From Anaerolineae bacterium (GTDB taxonomy: Bacteria; Chloroflexota; Anaerolineae; 4572-78; J111), in NCBI GenBank assembly GCA_023382535.1, contig JAHDWA010000005.1, forward strand, positions 124,001-188,000: DNA of 64,000 nt, read 5' to 3'. This document shows positions 29,475 through 37,667 of the stretch, piece after piece. The notes under the pieces were generated by a model. That model saw only the letters and a program-made list of their open reading frames with translations, did no database searches and was not told where the DNA came from. Both the position numbers and the translations under genes were made by a program. How positions within the stretch are numbered: position 1 is the first letter of the stretch; the number at the start of each line of letters is the position of its first letter.

Positions 29475-30056
29475 CTACTCTACCGCCGATCCATCCGGCA
29501 TTACGGCGAACTCCAAATCGGCTCCTGCCAGGTTCGCTCCGTCCAGGTTGGCCCTGGTCAAATCGGCTTCGCGGAGGAGAGCCTGGCTGAGATTAGCTTC
29601 GCCCAGGTTAGCTCCGCTTAGATTAGCCTCGCTGAGGTTAGCCTCGCTCAGATTGGCCTCACCCAGGTTGGCCTGGCTCAGATTCGACTCGCTGAGATTG
29701 GCCCCGCTAAGATTAGCTCCACTGAGATTAGCCCCACTGAGGTTAGCCCATCTTAAATCGGCCTCGCTCAGATTAGCCTGGCTCAGGTCGGCCCCGCTGA
29801 GATTGGCTCCGTTGAGCGCCGCGTGGCTTAAATCAGCCTGGTTCAACCTGGCGTCAATCAGGACTGCGTAATTCATATCGGCCCTGGCCAGGTTAGCCTC
29901 CATGAGATGAGCCTTGCTGAGATTGGCTCGTAACAGATGAGCCTTGCCCAGGTCTGTCCCGGTCAGGTTGGCCTCGCTCAGGTCCATGTTGGCCAGCCAC
30001 AAGGGGCGGCGGTCGCTGTTGATAAGTTGGTGGAGTTGTTCCGGTGTGTATTGCAT
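29475..30056 (-). CDS. Pentapeptide-repeat protein
   Basis: 193 residues, about 32 repeats of A(N/D)L(S/x)x forming a right-handed beta-helix of the MfpA/Qnr type: LSGANLSGANLSGANLSESN in the middle. The N-terminal 20 residues (MQYTPEQLHQLINSDRRPLW) are a cap helix. The repeated codons make the DNA itself a tandem repeat, with a long antisense frame that is not a gene. Such proteins bind partner proteins; members mimicking DNA inhibit gyrase. No cysteines. Confidence 0.85.
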   Translation of the reverse strand: MQYTPEQLHQLINSDRRPLWLANMDLSEANLTGTDLGKAHLLRANLSKAHLMEANLARADMNYAVLIDARLNQADLSHAALNGANLSGADLSQANLSEADLRWANLSGANLSGANLSGANLSESNLSQANLGEANLSEANLSEANLSGANLGEANLSQALLREADLTRANLDGANLAGADLEFAVMPDGSAVE

Positions 30057-30059
30057 AGC

Positions 30060-30118
30060 AGGGAGTAGGGAGTAAGGAGTAAGGAGTAAGGATTCAAACC
30101 CTACTTCTTACTCCCTTC
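30060..30118. repeat. GGAGTAAGGAGTAAGG repeat with reverse complement (family A)
   Basis: GGGAGTAGGGAGTAAGGAGT words followed after a few bases by CTACTTCTTACTCCC, forming a hairpin between the HAS-barrel gene and the pentapeptide gene. Confidence 0.75.
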
Positions 30119-30119
30119 T

Positions 30120-30713
30120 TCACGGTTTTATCCTTCTCAAAATCCCTTCCAGCCGCACCAAATCGAAGCTGAGCAGGCGGGCCAGTTCGCGCCCGGCCTC
30201 GAGCAGGAATTGGCGGCGAGTTTCGGGTGAACGGATGGCAGCGGCGCGGCGCAGGTTAGCGATGAGCAGTTCGTCGCCGGGAATTTGGACGGCATTCAGC
30301 ACCAACCGCAGGTAATCCAACTGCCCGGTAAAGATGCGAATATCGGCGTCGTCACACAGAGTCAGCGAGTCTAAACTGATCGGCGGCTGAGGGGGGAGGC
30401 CCTGCTCAAGCGATTGACCCTGACGCTGGTAGCCGACGATCAGCACACTCAGCTCGATAGGTACCAACCGGTTCTCGCGTTGGTCCAGGATTGCTTCGGG
30501 TTCTAATTCGCCGGCCAGGATCAATTGGCGCACGGCCGGGTCATCGCGCACTTGGACATCGTAAATCAAGCCAAAAATATTCATCCCATCGGGTAGGGAC
30601 ACTTTGACCAGGTCGCCAAAGTTGGGCGTGCTGGGTTGCAGCACCCGGCAGCCAACGGCAAAACCGACGGTACTGGCGCGCAAAACCCAGCCGACAGGCA
30701 AGGCAGTCGTCAT
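30120..30713 (-). CDS. HAS-barrel-like partner of NurA/HerA
   Basis: 197 residues. Residues ~1-60 (GWVLRASTVGFAVGCRVLQP, FGDLVKVSLPDGMNIFGLIY) resemble the HAS barrel of HerA, which docks NurA. The rest is helical (RQLILAGELEPEAILDQRE, DYLRLVLNAVQI, LLIANLRRAAAIRSPETRRQ). Start GTG/ATG region at 30713 overlaps the NurA stop by four bases, so it is cotranscribed with NurA. Probable adaptor between nuclease and helicase; name is by context. Confidence 0.65.
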   Translation of the reverse strand: MTTALPVGWVLRASTVGFAVGCRVLQPSTPNFGDLVKVSLPDGMNIFGLIYDVQVRDDPAVRQLILAGELEPEAILDQRENRLVPIELSVLIVGYQRQGQSLEQGLPPQPPISLDSLTLCDDADIRIFTGQLDYLRLVLNAVQIPGDELLIANLRRAAAIRSPETRRQFLLEAGRELARLLSFDLVRLEGILRRIKP

Positions 30714-31915
30714 AAGCGGAAACTTTCTCGAGCGGATAACAAGGTTTTGTTGAACTGCTTGGCCGATAGGGCCGGAGTCAAGCCCTGGCGGCGCATCTCC
30801 ACGGCCAGCATCACCTCAACGGCCTGGCGTTCCTCGCTCGAAATTATAGCCAGTTCATGAGCGCGGGCCAGGACGTAAGGATAACCGCCATTGATCCGAG
30901 CCTGGCGAACAATGGCGGCGTGCAGGCAGTCCAGGGCGGGAGAATCATTGACCAGCCAGGCAGGCGCTTCAACCCGCACCAGGTTAGGCGCAGCCGGATT
31001 GAGACTGACATTCAGATAGAAAAAGTGAATACCGTGCCCGGCGTACTCATACTTCTCGGTGCCTTTGGCTCTCACGGCAAAGATGGCGCTGCGCTCACCA
31101 GGTCCTAGGAAATCAAACAAATCCGTATCGGTCAGGTGGCGAAAAGGATTGTGACGGAGGGCCTCCTCGGTGAGGGTATCCGGTTCCAGGGAGGCGAGGT
31201 GCAGCAGGGCGACCACAAAAGTGCTGCGGGGCCGGTCAATATACCCGGCGATCAGCGCCCCGGACTCCCGAAGGTTGTTAAGCAAAGCGATATAATCATC
31301 CTGGCGTTTTTGCTGCTGGTCGAAGGGCAGGTCAATCACCCGCAGGGTCAATTGGCCGTCAATCAAGGTGATGATTGGCTCGCTGCTGCCGGCATTCCGG
31401 GCAGCCAGCTCGGTTAAAACGGCCACCTCGGCCATATCCCGCTTGACATTAACTTCCCCGGCGGAAATCAACTGGCCCTGCATATCAAATAATTCTTCCG
31501 GATCGTAGCATAAAAGCGGGGTAGGGTTATACGCCTCCGGCTTGCGATTGGAGCCGTGCCGGTAGATGATGCTGCCGACGTTAATCAGGTAGTAGAGGGT
31601 AATCCCATGGCGGTCGGGCAGAATTTGAGAGCCGTCGCTGGCGATAACTGTAATTTGCTCCGGGCAGGCCGGCAGCGGATAGGACCGGGCCAGCGCCTCG
31701 CCGGTGGGCGCGGCGCCTACCCAATCAAAGCGCTGCTTGGCCTGGATTCTTTCCGCGCGGGCAATCCGTTCGGTCAGGGCGCTAAACTCGCCCGAAAAGC
31801 GGGTCAACAGCGCGGCCGCCTCTTCCGTCGCTGCTTTGCGGGCAGTGATTTGTTTATCTAAACTTTGCCCCATGGCTTTAACCTGAGGGGCTACCTGGTT
31901 AAGTTCAAGCGTCAT
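30710..31915 (-). CDS. nurA: NurA-domain nuclease
   Basis: 401 residues. After a helical start (KQITARKAATEEAAALLTRF) come the NurA landmarks: ITVIASDGSQILPDRHGITL (catalytic Asp in the first strand), PIITLIDGQLTLRVID (second Asp), AGYIDRPRSTFVVALLHLA, a SAIFAV strand, and a C-terminal VRVEAPAWLV...INGGYPYVLARAHELAIISS block with the conserved YPxxLARAHxxAxI of NurA. 5'-3' end resection nuclease, partner of HerA. Third gene of a phosphoesterase-NurA-HAS operon. Confidence 0.88.
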   Translation of the reverse strand: MTLELNQVAPQVKAMGQSLDKQITARKAATEEAAALLTRFSGEFSALTERIARAERIQAKQRFDWVGAAPTGEALARSYPLPACPEQITVIASDGSQILPDRHGITLYYLINVGSIIYRHGSNRKPEAYNPTPLLCYDPEELFDMQGQLISAGEVNVKRDMAEVAVLTELAARNAGSSEPIITLIDGQLTLRVIDLPFDQQQKRQDDYIALLNNLRESGALIAGYIDRPRSTFVVALLHLASLEPDTLTEEALRHNPFRHLTDTDLFDFLGPGERSAIFAVRAKGTEKYEYAGHGIHFFYLNVSLNPAAPNLVRVEAPAWLVNDSPALDCLHAAIVRQARINGGYPYVLARAHELAIISSEERQAVEVMLAVEMRRQGLTPALSAKQFNKTLLSARESFRL

Positions 31916-31927
31916 TTCAATCCACGG

Positions 31928-33394
31928 TTAGCCATTAACAATTGGCCGTTTATTATCTGCGTCCGCCGGGGTATTAACCATAAGCAAGACTTTACCGAAC
32001 CAGGTGAAGCTTTTACCCAGAAAACCTCTCCGTTTGCTTTCGGCTTGTGCCTCAGGCGCGGGGTCGGTTTCGGCAGCGGGTTCCTCGGCAAAGTAGAGCA
32101 ATCGGGCCGAAGGATTATTCTCTTCATCGTAATCAATCCTGGCGTAGGGCAGCCGGGGCGGCAGGTCAGAGTACAGGGGCGCGCCCTCGAACAGCCCCTG
32201 CCAGATTTCAGGAGGCGCGCCGGACAGGTCGCGCAGCCAGCAGCCGGTGTTAATATAAACGCCGCCGGTTTCCAGGGTTTCCTGGGTTGGAAAATGGGTA
32301 TGCCCAAACACCACTACCCTGGCTCCCTGCTGGCGAGCAATTTCTTCGGCGGCGTGGTGCAGGGCCGCTTGCTGTTGAGTCTGGTCGGCACGACCCATAA
32401 CCAGCGGGTCGCTGCTAACCTCGGCCGGCGGGGCCAGGACCGGGTCGCGGCTGATCGCCGTAGCATCGCTTAAATATTGCTGCATCTGCTGGTGAAATTG
32501 GTGGCGAAAACCTGGTTCAGCCACGTAGCGTTCGGCCAATTCGCGCCGGGCGGCTGGATCTTCTAACTGGCGCAGCCAATCATCGTTGGAGAAAGCAGCC
32601 ATATCATTTACGCCAAAATCGCTGACAACCAGGGCCGGCGTATGGCGGATGAACTGGGCCAGCATGCCGGCCGCAAAGTCAAAATCCCAGCGCAGCGCAT
32701 ACCAGATCAGGGTGGTGATGGGTTTGATATTATGAATAAACCAGCGTTCTTGCCCAATCCTGCTGCTAAAGTCAATGGCAAAACGAGACCCAACCGGATA
32801 GTAGAGCTGGCTCGAGTCGTTGGGCCAGCGCGGGTCGAGAAAATCATGATAGCTGTTCATCTTCTCGGTCCGCTGGTGGCCATGCTCTACATAAATCTTC
32901 TCGCGGCTGACAAACTCCTCGGCAAAAAGTAAGAGAGAGGAACGCGAGCCGGAAGCCCCCAACACCTCTCGCAACCGGGCTTTAACCCCCGACCAGTAGA
33001 GATTGACGTCGTGGTTGCCCTTGATAACGGTAATCCGGCGGGCCGGCGTCTCGACATGCATGAAATCGGACAGCGCGTTAAAAACTTCGGGATGACCTTC
33101 GACAATGAGGTTGAGGCGTTTGATCGAGGCGGATTCTGAGGAGTCCAGGTAGGCTTCGCTGGGGTAACGAGCGGTGGGGTTGTAATTTTCTACTGCTGGA
33201 ACTTGCAGAAATTCAAACAGATCACCATTGATGATCAGTTCAACTTCACGCTGATCTCTTTCACTTTCTTGCCAGATTGCTTGCAAGAAACGGGCCAATT
33301 GTTTATCAACTATAAAATCTTCCAGATAATTGCTTTCCCGGTGTCCCGCCCCAAGGTGCAAATCTGAAAGAACAAACTTCAATTTGCGCCCCAC
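31928..33394 (-). CDS. Calcineurin-type metallophosphoesterase
   Basis: 488 residues, GTG start with a weak ribosome site. Metal-site motifs in order: FVLSDLHLGAGHR (~10), INGDLFEF (~57), VIKGNHDVN (~124), VEHGHQ (~170) and VVFGHTHFP (~360). The large insert between 175 and 345 contains Trp-rich helices, and the C-terminal 60 residues are Pro/Ala/Glu-rich then basic with a hydrophobic end. It is 12 bases upstream of nurA. Role in a HerA/NurA operon suggests DNA-end processing, but the family also includes UDP-diacylglucosamine and cyclic nucleotide enzymes. Confidence 0.85.
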   Translation of the reverse strand: MGRKLKFVLSDLHLGAGHRESNYLEDFIVDKQLARFLQAIWQESERDQREVELIINGDLFEFLQVPAVENYNPTARYPSEAYLDSSESASIKRLNLIVEGHPEVFNALSDFMHVETPARRITVIKGNHDVNLYWSGVKARLREVLGASGSRSSLLLFAEEFVSREKIYVEHGHQRTEKMNSYHDFLDPRWPNDSSQLYYPVGSRFAIDFSSRIGQERWFIHNIKPITTLIWYALRWDFDFAAGMLAQFIRHTPALVVSDFGVNDMAAFSNDDWLRQLEDPAARRELAERYVAEPGFRHQFHQQMQQYLSDATAISRDPVLAPPAEVSSDPLVMGRADQTQQQAALHHAAEEIARQQGARVVVFGHTHFPTQETLETGGVYINTGCWLRDLSGAPPEIWQGLFEGAPLYSDLPPRLPYARIDYDEENNPSARLLYFAEEPAAETDPAPEAQAESKRRGFLGKSFTWFGKVLLMVNTPADADNKRPIVNG

Positions 33395-33449
33395 TTAAGC
33401 TTGCCCCTTATTTTAGTTTGGGCAACATTATACCATATTCAAAATCGGG

Positions 33450-33478
33450 TTGACAATTGACCTGCAAGGCGTGATAAT
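33450..33478 (+). promoter_or_regulatory. Sigma70-type promoter for the GNAT gene
   Basis: TTGACA at 33450-33455, 17-base spacer, GATAAT at 33473-33478; consensus -35 with a near-consensus -10, 67 bases before the start at 33545. Confidence 0.6.
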
Positions 33479-33491
33479 AGGATTTATGAAC

Positions 33492-33520
33492 GGGTGGGTC
33501 AATAGCATCTTGACCCGCCC
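33492..33520. repeat. GGGTGGGTCAA/TTGACCCGCCC inverted repeat in the 5' leader
   Basis: Arms GGGTGGGTCAA and TTGACCCGCCC (one GT/mismatch position) around TAGCATC, between the promoter and ATG 33545. It could act on the transcript or be another interspersed repeat. Confidence 0.6.
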
Positions 33521-33544
33521 CTATCGAATTTTAAGGATGACCCG

Positions 33545-34408
33545 ATGACGCAAAATTTGGAAATAAGTTATGGTCTAAATGAGACTCAATTGGCCCAGAT
33601 TCGGCAGTTAGAAACTGCCTGTAATCAATTCGAAGGGCTGACCATGAAATTGAATTGGAGCACTTTGCGAGATCGCCCCAAAGACCAGAACAATGATTTT
33701 TTGTGGTATGCCGACGGGCAGTTGGTCGGTTATCTGGCTCTCTACGTCTTCAATCAGCGTGAAGCCGAAATCAGCGCCCTGACCCACCCCGCCTATCGCC
33801 GCCAGGGTATCTTTAAACAATTGCTGGCCGCTGCCACTGTCGAACTGAAAACGCGGAGTGTACCGGAAATACTTTTTATCTGTGAGCAGATTTCCAATTC
33901 AGGCGCAGCCTGTCTAAAACACCTGGGCGCGCGCTACGAATTTTCTGAGTACAAAATGCAGTGGCAGGAATCCCTCACTCTTATACCCGCGCCGTCTGAG
34001 CTGCAATTGCGGCCCGCGCAGCCGGAAGATATCGCCGACCTGGTTCGCCTGGACGAGATTTGTTTTAGCGTCTCTGCCGAAATGGCCAAACGCTGGCTGG
34101 CCCAAGATTTGGCCGATCCGCGCCGGAAAGTTTTGATGGCGACACTCGGCCCGGTCAAGCTGGGCAAAATCAATGTTTTGATGAATGAAGTTGAGACCTA
34201 CATCTCCGGCTTTTGCGTCTGGCCTGAACATCGCCGTAAAGGGTATGGAAAAATTATCCTGACCCGAACCCTGGAGCAGTTGGTTGTCGAGGGCCGGCCT
34301 AATATTGTGCTGGAAGTTGCCTGCGACAATGAGCATGCCCTCTTATTGTATCAACACTGCGGCTTTCGCACCGTCACTGCCTACGACTATTACCGTTTGC
34401 CCGTTTAA
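33545..34408 (+). CDS. Tandem GNAT acetyltransferase
   Basis: 287 residues, two GNAT modules. First: DGQLVGYLALYVFNQREAEI, HPAYRRQGIFKQLL (acetyl-CoA loop R/QxxG) and ISNSGAACLKHLGARYEFSE. Second (from ~155): LRPAQPEDIADLVRLDEICF, PVKLGKINVLMNEVETYISG, WPEHRRKGYGKIILTRTLEQ (loop RRKGYGK) and CDNEHALLLYQHCGFRT. Both carry the phosphate-binding loop, so both may be active. Closest in layout to mycothiol-synthase-like proteins, substrate unknown. Own promoter upstream. Confidence 0.85.
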   Translation: MTQNLEISYGLNETQLAQIRQLETACNQFEGLTMKLNWSTLRDRPKDQNNDFLWYADGQLVGYLALYVFNQREAEISALTHPAYRRQGIFKQLLAAATVELKTRSVPEILFICEQISNSGAACLKHLGARYEFSEYKMQWQESLTLIPAPSELQLRPAQPEDIADLVRLDEICFSVSAEMAKRWLAQDLADPRRKVLMATLGPVKLGKINVLMNEVETYISGFCVWPEHRRKGYGKIILTRTLEQLVVEGRPNIVLEVACDNEHALLLYQHCGFRTVTAYDYYRLPV

Positions 34409-34409
34409 T

Positions 34410-34475
34410 AGCCCTCTCCCCCAACCCCTCTCCCACCGGGAGAGGGAAGTCGCGCCAGCGACGGGGTAAGGGCTG
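34410..34475. repeat. CCCTCTCCCCCAACCCCTCTCCC palindromic repeat (family D)
   Basis: CCCTCTCCCCCAACCCCTC words followed by GGGAGAGGGAAG, then GTCGCGCCAGCGAC hairpin and GGGGTAAGGGCTG. A family D copy between two + strand genes. Confidence 0.7.
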
Positions 34476-34488
34476 TTGAGGAGGCTGT

Positions 34489-36315
34489 ATGATTGTCGCC
34501 AAACCCGATCTGGGTGTTATCTTCAGTATCATCAGTCTATTGCCGATTTTACTGGCAGCTTGTACTGAAAGTGGTGAAACATCGCTGACCCCAACGTCCC
34601 CCGTTGCCGCCGTTGCCCCTCAAGCGGCCGCCACCGGCCTGCCGCCTCTCGGCACAGCTAGTTTGCCCGTAATTGGCGATGCTCCCAATCCAGCGCCTGA
34701 CAATGAAGCTGTTATTGATACCGTTGAGGTGATGATGCCTGAGACTTTACCCTTACAGGTCAGTGCCGTGGTCAAAGGAAAGCTGCCGGACGGCTGCATA
34801 ACCATCGAGCGCATCAGCCAAACACGCAGCGGCAACACCTTTATGGCCACAATCATTACCAACCGCCAGCCTGATGCCGGCTGCATTGCCCAACTTCAAC
34901 CTTTTCAGCAGGTGCTGCCGCTCGATGTGGCCGGACTGCCCCCCGGGGGTTACACTGTGACCGTTAGCGGGGCAAACAGCGTGAGCACGACCTTTCAATT
35001 GAGCGGCGAGAGTCCTACATCGATTCCGATCACACCCTCCCCATCCCCCACCCCGCCAAGCGCTACCTCTATTCCTGTGCTTGCCAACGCCGCTATCGGC
35101 GGCGTTGTCTGGGCCGATTTTTGCCGGCTGCTGGCTAATGGCGCCCCTTCAGTCGGCTGTATCCCGGATGGCCGCGGCGGATTTCGGGCTGACGGCACGT
35201 ACACCAACGGCGAGGCGCGCATTGCCGGAGTCCAGGTAACTCTCAGCCGGGGTGGCTGCACCGGCGCTCCAGCTGTAGCCAGCCAAACCCTTACTAATGC
35301 CAACGGTTTTTACGACTTCGACCAGTTGCAGCCTGGGCCTTATTGTGTTTCCATCGAAACCCGGGCTGGGCCGAACCTGTCTCTGCTCCTGCCCGGCGAT
35401 TGGACTTACCCTGCTCCCGGCGTGGGCCGTGCTGAGGTTTCGCTGGGGCCGGGTGAAAACAAAACCGCCGATTTTGGCTGGGATGACCAGTTTGACCGGA
35501 TTCCCCCGCCCAGTGAGGGGACGAATTGTGTAGACCAGGCTGCCTATATCGCCGATGTATCCATCCCCGACAATACTCAACTGGCTCCCGGCGCGTCTTT
35601 TGTTAAAACGTGGCGCTTGCGCAACAGTGGGACCTGTGTTTGGGGCAGCGATTATGCCCTGGTCTTGGTGAGCGGTGAACCGATGGGGGGACAAGCGCCC
35701 GTGCCGCTGCCTCAGCCTGTCCAGCCGGGGGGCGAGGTTGATCTCTCCATTTCCCTGGTAGCGCCGGCCAATCCGGGAGCCTACCGCGGAGAGTGGAAGC
35801 TGCAGAATAGCAGTGGGCAGCAGTTCGGCAGCCGGGGAAATTATCCTTTTTACGTGCAAATTGTTGTGGGCGGGCCGGCTAATCCACCTACTCCGCCGGC
35901 CTCGTCAGTCAGTGGGCTGGTCTGGGCCGACGCTTGCCGGGTGCTGGGGGACGGTTCACCCTCCGCTGGCTGCATTCTGGATGAACTCAACGGTGCTTAC
36001 CGGGGCGATGGTCTTTTGAACAATGGGGAGAGCGGCCTGGCTGGGGTGCAGGTCAAGCTCAGTGTGGGCGAATGTCCTGGCAACAATTTTGTTTTCACCA
36101 CCACGACTACCGACGCCGGCGGCGCTTACCGCTTTACCGGTTTACAGCCGGGGCCGCACTGCGTCTCGATTGACGTTCTGACCGAGCCAAACGCTTCGTT
36201 ACTCCTGCCCGGTGCGTGGACTTATCCCGTCCCCGAAGCGGGCAACGCTACCGTCATCGCCGGCCCGGGGCAAAGCCCAACCGCCGATTTTGGCTGGGAT
36301 TACCAGTTGCAGTGA
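34489..36315 (+). CDS. Lipoprotein with two SdrD-like domains around an NBR1-Ig domain
   Basis: 608 residues, GAGGAGG ribosome site. Signal with lipobox ISLLPILLAAC. Ser/Thr/Pro-rich stalk (~25-200). Domain 1 (~205-345): GGVVWADFCRLLANG, GVQVTLSRGGC, NANGFYDFDQLQPGPYCVSI, GPGENKTADFGWD. Middle (~350-470): CVDQAAYIADVSIPD, FVKTWRLRNSGTCVW, the NBR1/Next-to-BRCA1 central-domain pattern, common in Chloroflexota lipoproteins. Domain 2 (~480-608) repeats domain 1. Each SdrD-like unit carries 4 cysteines. Surface scaffold or adhesin-like role. Confidence 0.85.
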   Translation: MIVAKPDLGVIFSIISLLPILLAACTESGETSLTPTSPVAAVAPQAAATGLPPLGTASLPVIGDAPNPAPDNEAVIDTVEVMMPETLPLQVSAVVKGKLPDGCITIERISQTRSGNTFMATIITNRQPDAGCIAQLQPFQQVLPLDVAGLPPGGYTVTVSGANSVSTTFQLSGESPTSIPITPSPSPTPPSATSIPVLANAAIGGVVWADFCRLLANGAPSVGCIPDGRGGFRADGTYTNGEARIAGVQVTLSRGGCTGAPAVASQTLTNANGFYDFDQLQPGPYCVSIETRAGPNLSLLLPGDWTYPAPGVGRAEVSLGPGENKTADFGWDDQFDRIPPPSEGTNCVDQAAYIADVSIPDNTQLAPGASFVKTWRLRNSGTCVWGSDYALVLVSGEPMGGQAPVPLPQPVQPGGEVDLSISLVAPANPGAYRGEWKLQNSSGQQFGSRGNYPFYVQIVVGGPANPPTPPASSVSGLVWADACRVLGDGSPSAGCILDELNGAYRGDGLLNNGESGLAGVQVKLSVGECPGNNFVFTTTTTDAGGAYRFTGLQPGPHCVSIDVLTEPNASLLLPGAWTYPVPEAGNATVIAGPGQSPTADFGWDYQLQ

Positions 36316-36361
36316 CCCCCTCCCTGCCCTCCCCCTTTTAGGGGGAGGGTTTGGGTGGGGG
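36316..36361. repeat. CCCTCCCCCTTTTAGGGGGAGGG hairpin (family D)
   Basis: CCCTCCCTGCCCTCCCCCT then AGGGGGAGGGTTTGGGTGGG, a strong hairpin between two converging genes; it may double as a terminator. Confidence 0.7.
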
Positions 36362-37300
36362 TCAGTGGTCGAGGGATTTTACCTCCACCTCCGGGAGAAG
36401 GCGTTCCACGTCAGGCCGGTGGCTTTCCCCCGTGCCTTCAGCCAGCACCGAAGCTGCGCTGGCTGCCGTGGCCCAGCGCAGCGCCTCCCGCCAGTTATCC
36501 CCCAGCGAAAACCGCCAGGCCAGTATGGCCGAAGCCGTGTCGCCGGCTCCGGCAGCGTTGACGGCATGTTGCCGGGGGGCAATGACATGGTAGGAACCTT
36601 CCGCGGTCAGGGCTAAAATCCCCTCCGCGCCGGAGGTCAGCACCAGGGCCGGTAATTTTTCCCGTTCACGAACGGCTTGTCCAGACGCCTGGAGGTCGGC
36701 CACGGTTTGGGCCTTCGCGTTAAAGGTCTGGTTAAATTCGGCGCGGTTCATTTTGAGAATGGTGGGTCGGGCCGGGATAAGTTCCACAACCGGCGGGCCA
36801 GAGCTGTCAACCAGGATAGGGACCCCGACGGCATGCGCCGTTTCCGTCAGGGTGCGATAATAAGAAACCGGAAAGCCCGGCGCGAGGGTGCCGGCGGCAA
36901 TTACCCAGGCTGCCTGGGGCAGATGCGCCTGGTAGCGCTGCAGCAGGCTGGCGGCGGCTTCGGGGGAAATGGGCAGCATTCCGCCAATAATGTGGCTGTG
37001 GTGGTGATGGTGGGTCTCTACGATCACATGAGAAATGCGTGTTTCACCTTCCAGCCAGATCAAATCGTGCCGGATGCCGTATCCATCCAGCAGTTTTGCC
37101 AAAGCCTGGCCGGTCAATCCGCCGACAATGCTTAAAGCCAGAGTATCAATTTCAAACGTGCGCAGCGCCACCGCGGCGTCGAGACCCTTGCCGCCAACAT
37201 AGTCTACCATACGAGAAGCCCGCATCGTGACACCGGGCTGAAACTCGTCAATAAAGATAACTCGATCCAGGGCCGCGTTGGGCGTAACCGTCAGAATCAT
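36362..37300 (-). CDS. PfkB-family sugar kinase (1-phosphofructokinase/tagatose-6-P kinase type)
   Basis: 312 residues. Start ATG 37300 (MILTVTPNAALDRVIFIDEF) is preferred to the track-length start at 37426 because it gives the family's conserved beginning. YVGGKGLDAAVAL (~38), SGPPVVELI, KMNRAEFNQTF and HAVNAAGAGDTASAILAWRF, the GAGD catalytic signature (Asp ~258). Belongs to the FruK/LacC group. Odd feature: a HHHHHSH run at ~118-124, normally the substrate-lid region with a single ET or DP pair. It phosphorylates a sugar phosphate with ATP. Confidence 0.88.
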   Translation of the reverse strand: MILTVTPNAALDRVIFIDEFQPGVTMRASRMVDYVGGKGLDAAVALRTFEIDTLALSIVGGLTGQALAKLLDGYGIRHDLIWLEGETRISHVIVETHHHHHSHIIGGMLPISPEAAASLLQRYQAHLPQAAWVIAAGTLAPGFPVSYYRTLTETAHAVGVPILVDSSGPPVVELIPARPTILKMNRAEFNQTFNAKAQTVADLQASGQAVREREKLPALVLTSGAEGILALTAEGSYHVIAPRQHAVNAAGAGDTASAILAWRFSLGDNWREALRWATAASAASVLAEGTGESHRPDVERLLPEVEVKSLDH

Positions 37301-37387
37301 ACCTGACCTCTTGCTGTGACTAGACTCCTTCCAGCCGGGCCAATTGGAGTCGTTACTGTTTTCATGCCAAATTATCCTTGAAAAACT

Positions 37388-37492
37388 GTTACTGCTCAGG
37401 TGACTGGCCCTTTTCTCTTTTGGCAAGCCGATTGAGAACAGCGAAGTTTAGAGCTAACCCAGTGCCAGTCACCTTTAGCCTGTGCAGTTACG
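37388..37492. repeat. Palindromic element, left copy flanking an exported-protein gene
   Basis: GTTACTGCTCAGGTGACTGGC at one end and GCCAGTCACCTTTAGCCTGT at the other, itself an inverted repeat with arms AGGTGACTGGC (37398-37408) and GCCAGTCACCT (37464-37474). The interior CCGATTGAGAACAGCGAAG matches, reversed, the right copy at 39507-39600. Confidence 0.8.
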
Positions 37493-37562
37493 AATAATTT
37501 TTGGTTCAATAATACTATGGCTTGCCGATAATACCAATACTGGAGTGGGGCAGGGTTATGAA

Positions 37563-37591
37563 TTGACGCTCTACCGGAATCGTGTTATCTT
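37563..37591 (+). promoter_or_regulatory. Sigma70-type promoter
   Basis: TTGACG at 37563-37568, 17-base spacer, TATCTT at 37586-37591, 77 bases before ATG 37668 and inside the region bounded by the palindromic elements. Confidence 0.5.
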
Positions 37592-37667
37592 ACGCAGTTA
37601 TTACCAACCGCCCGGGGAGACAGCTTCGTCCGGGAGCGGGGGAGAGTCACACGGGAAGGGGACCGTA

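Noticed and set aside
29548..29871. Antisense frame of RLASLRLAS-type repeats opposite the pentapeptide gene
   Set aside because: The repeats arise from the pentapeptide codons read backward; no independent evidence.
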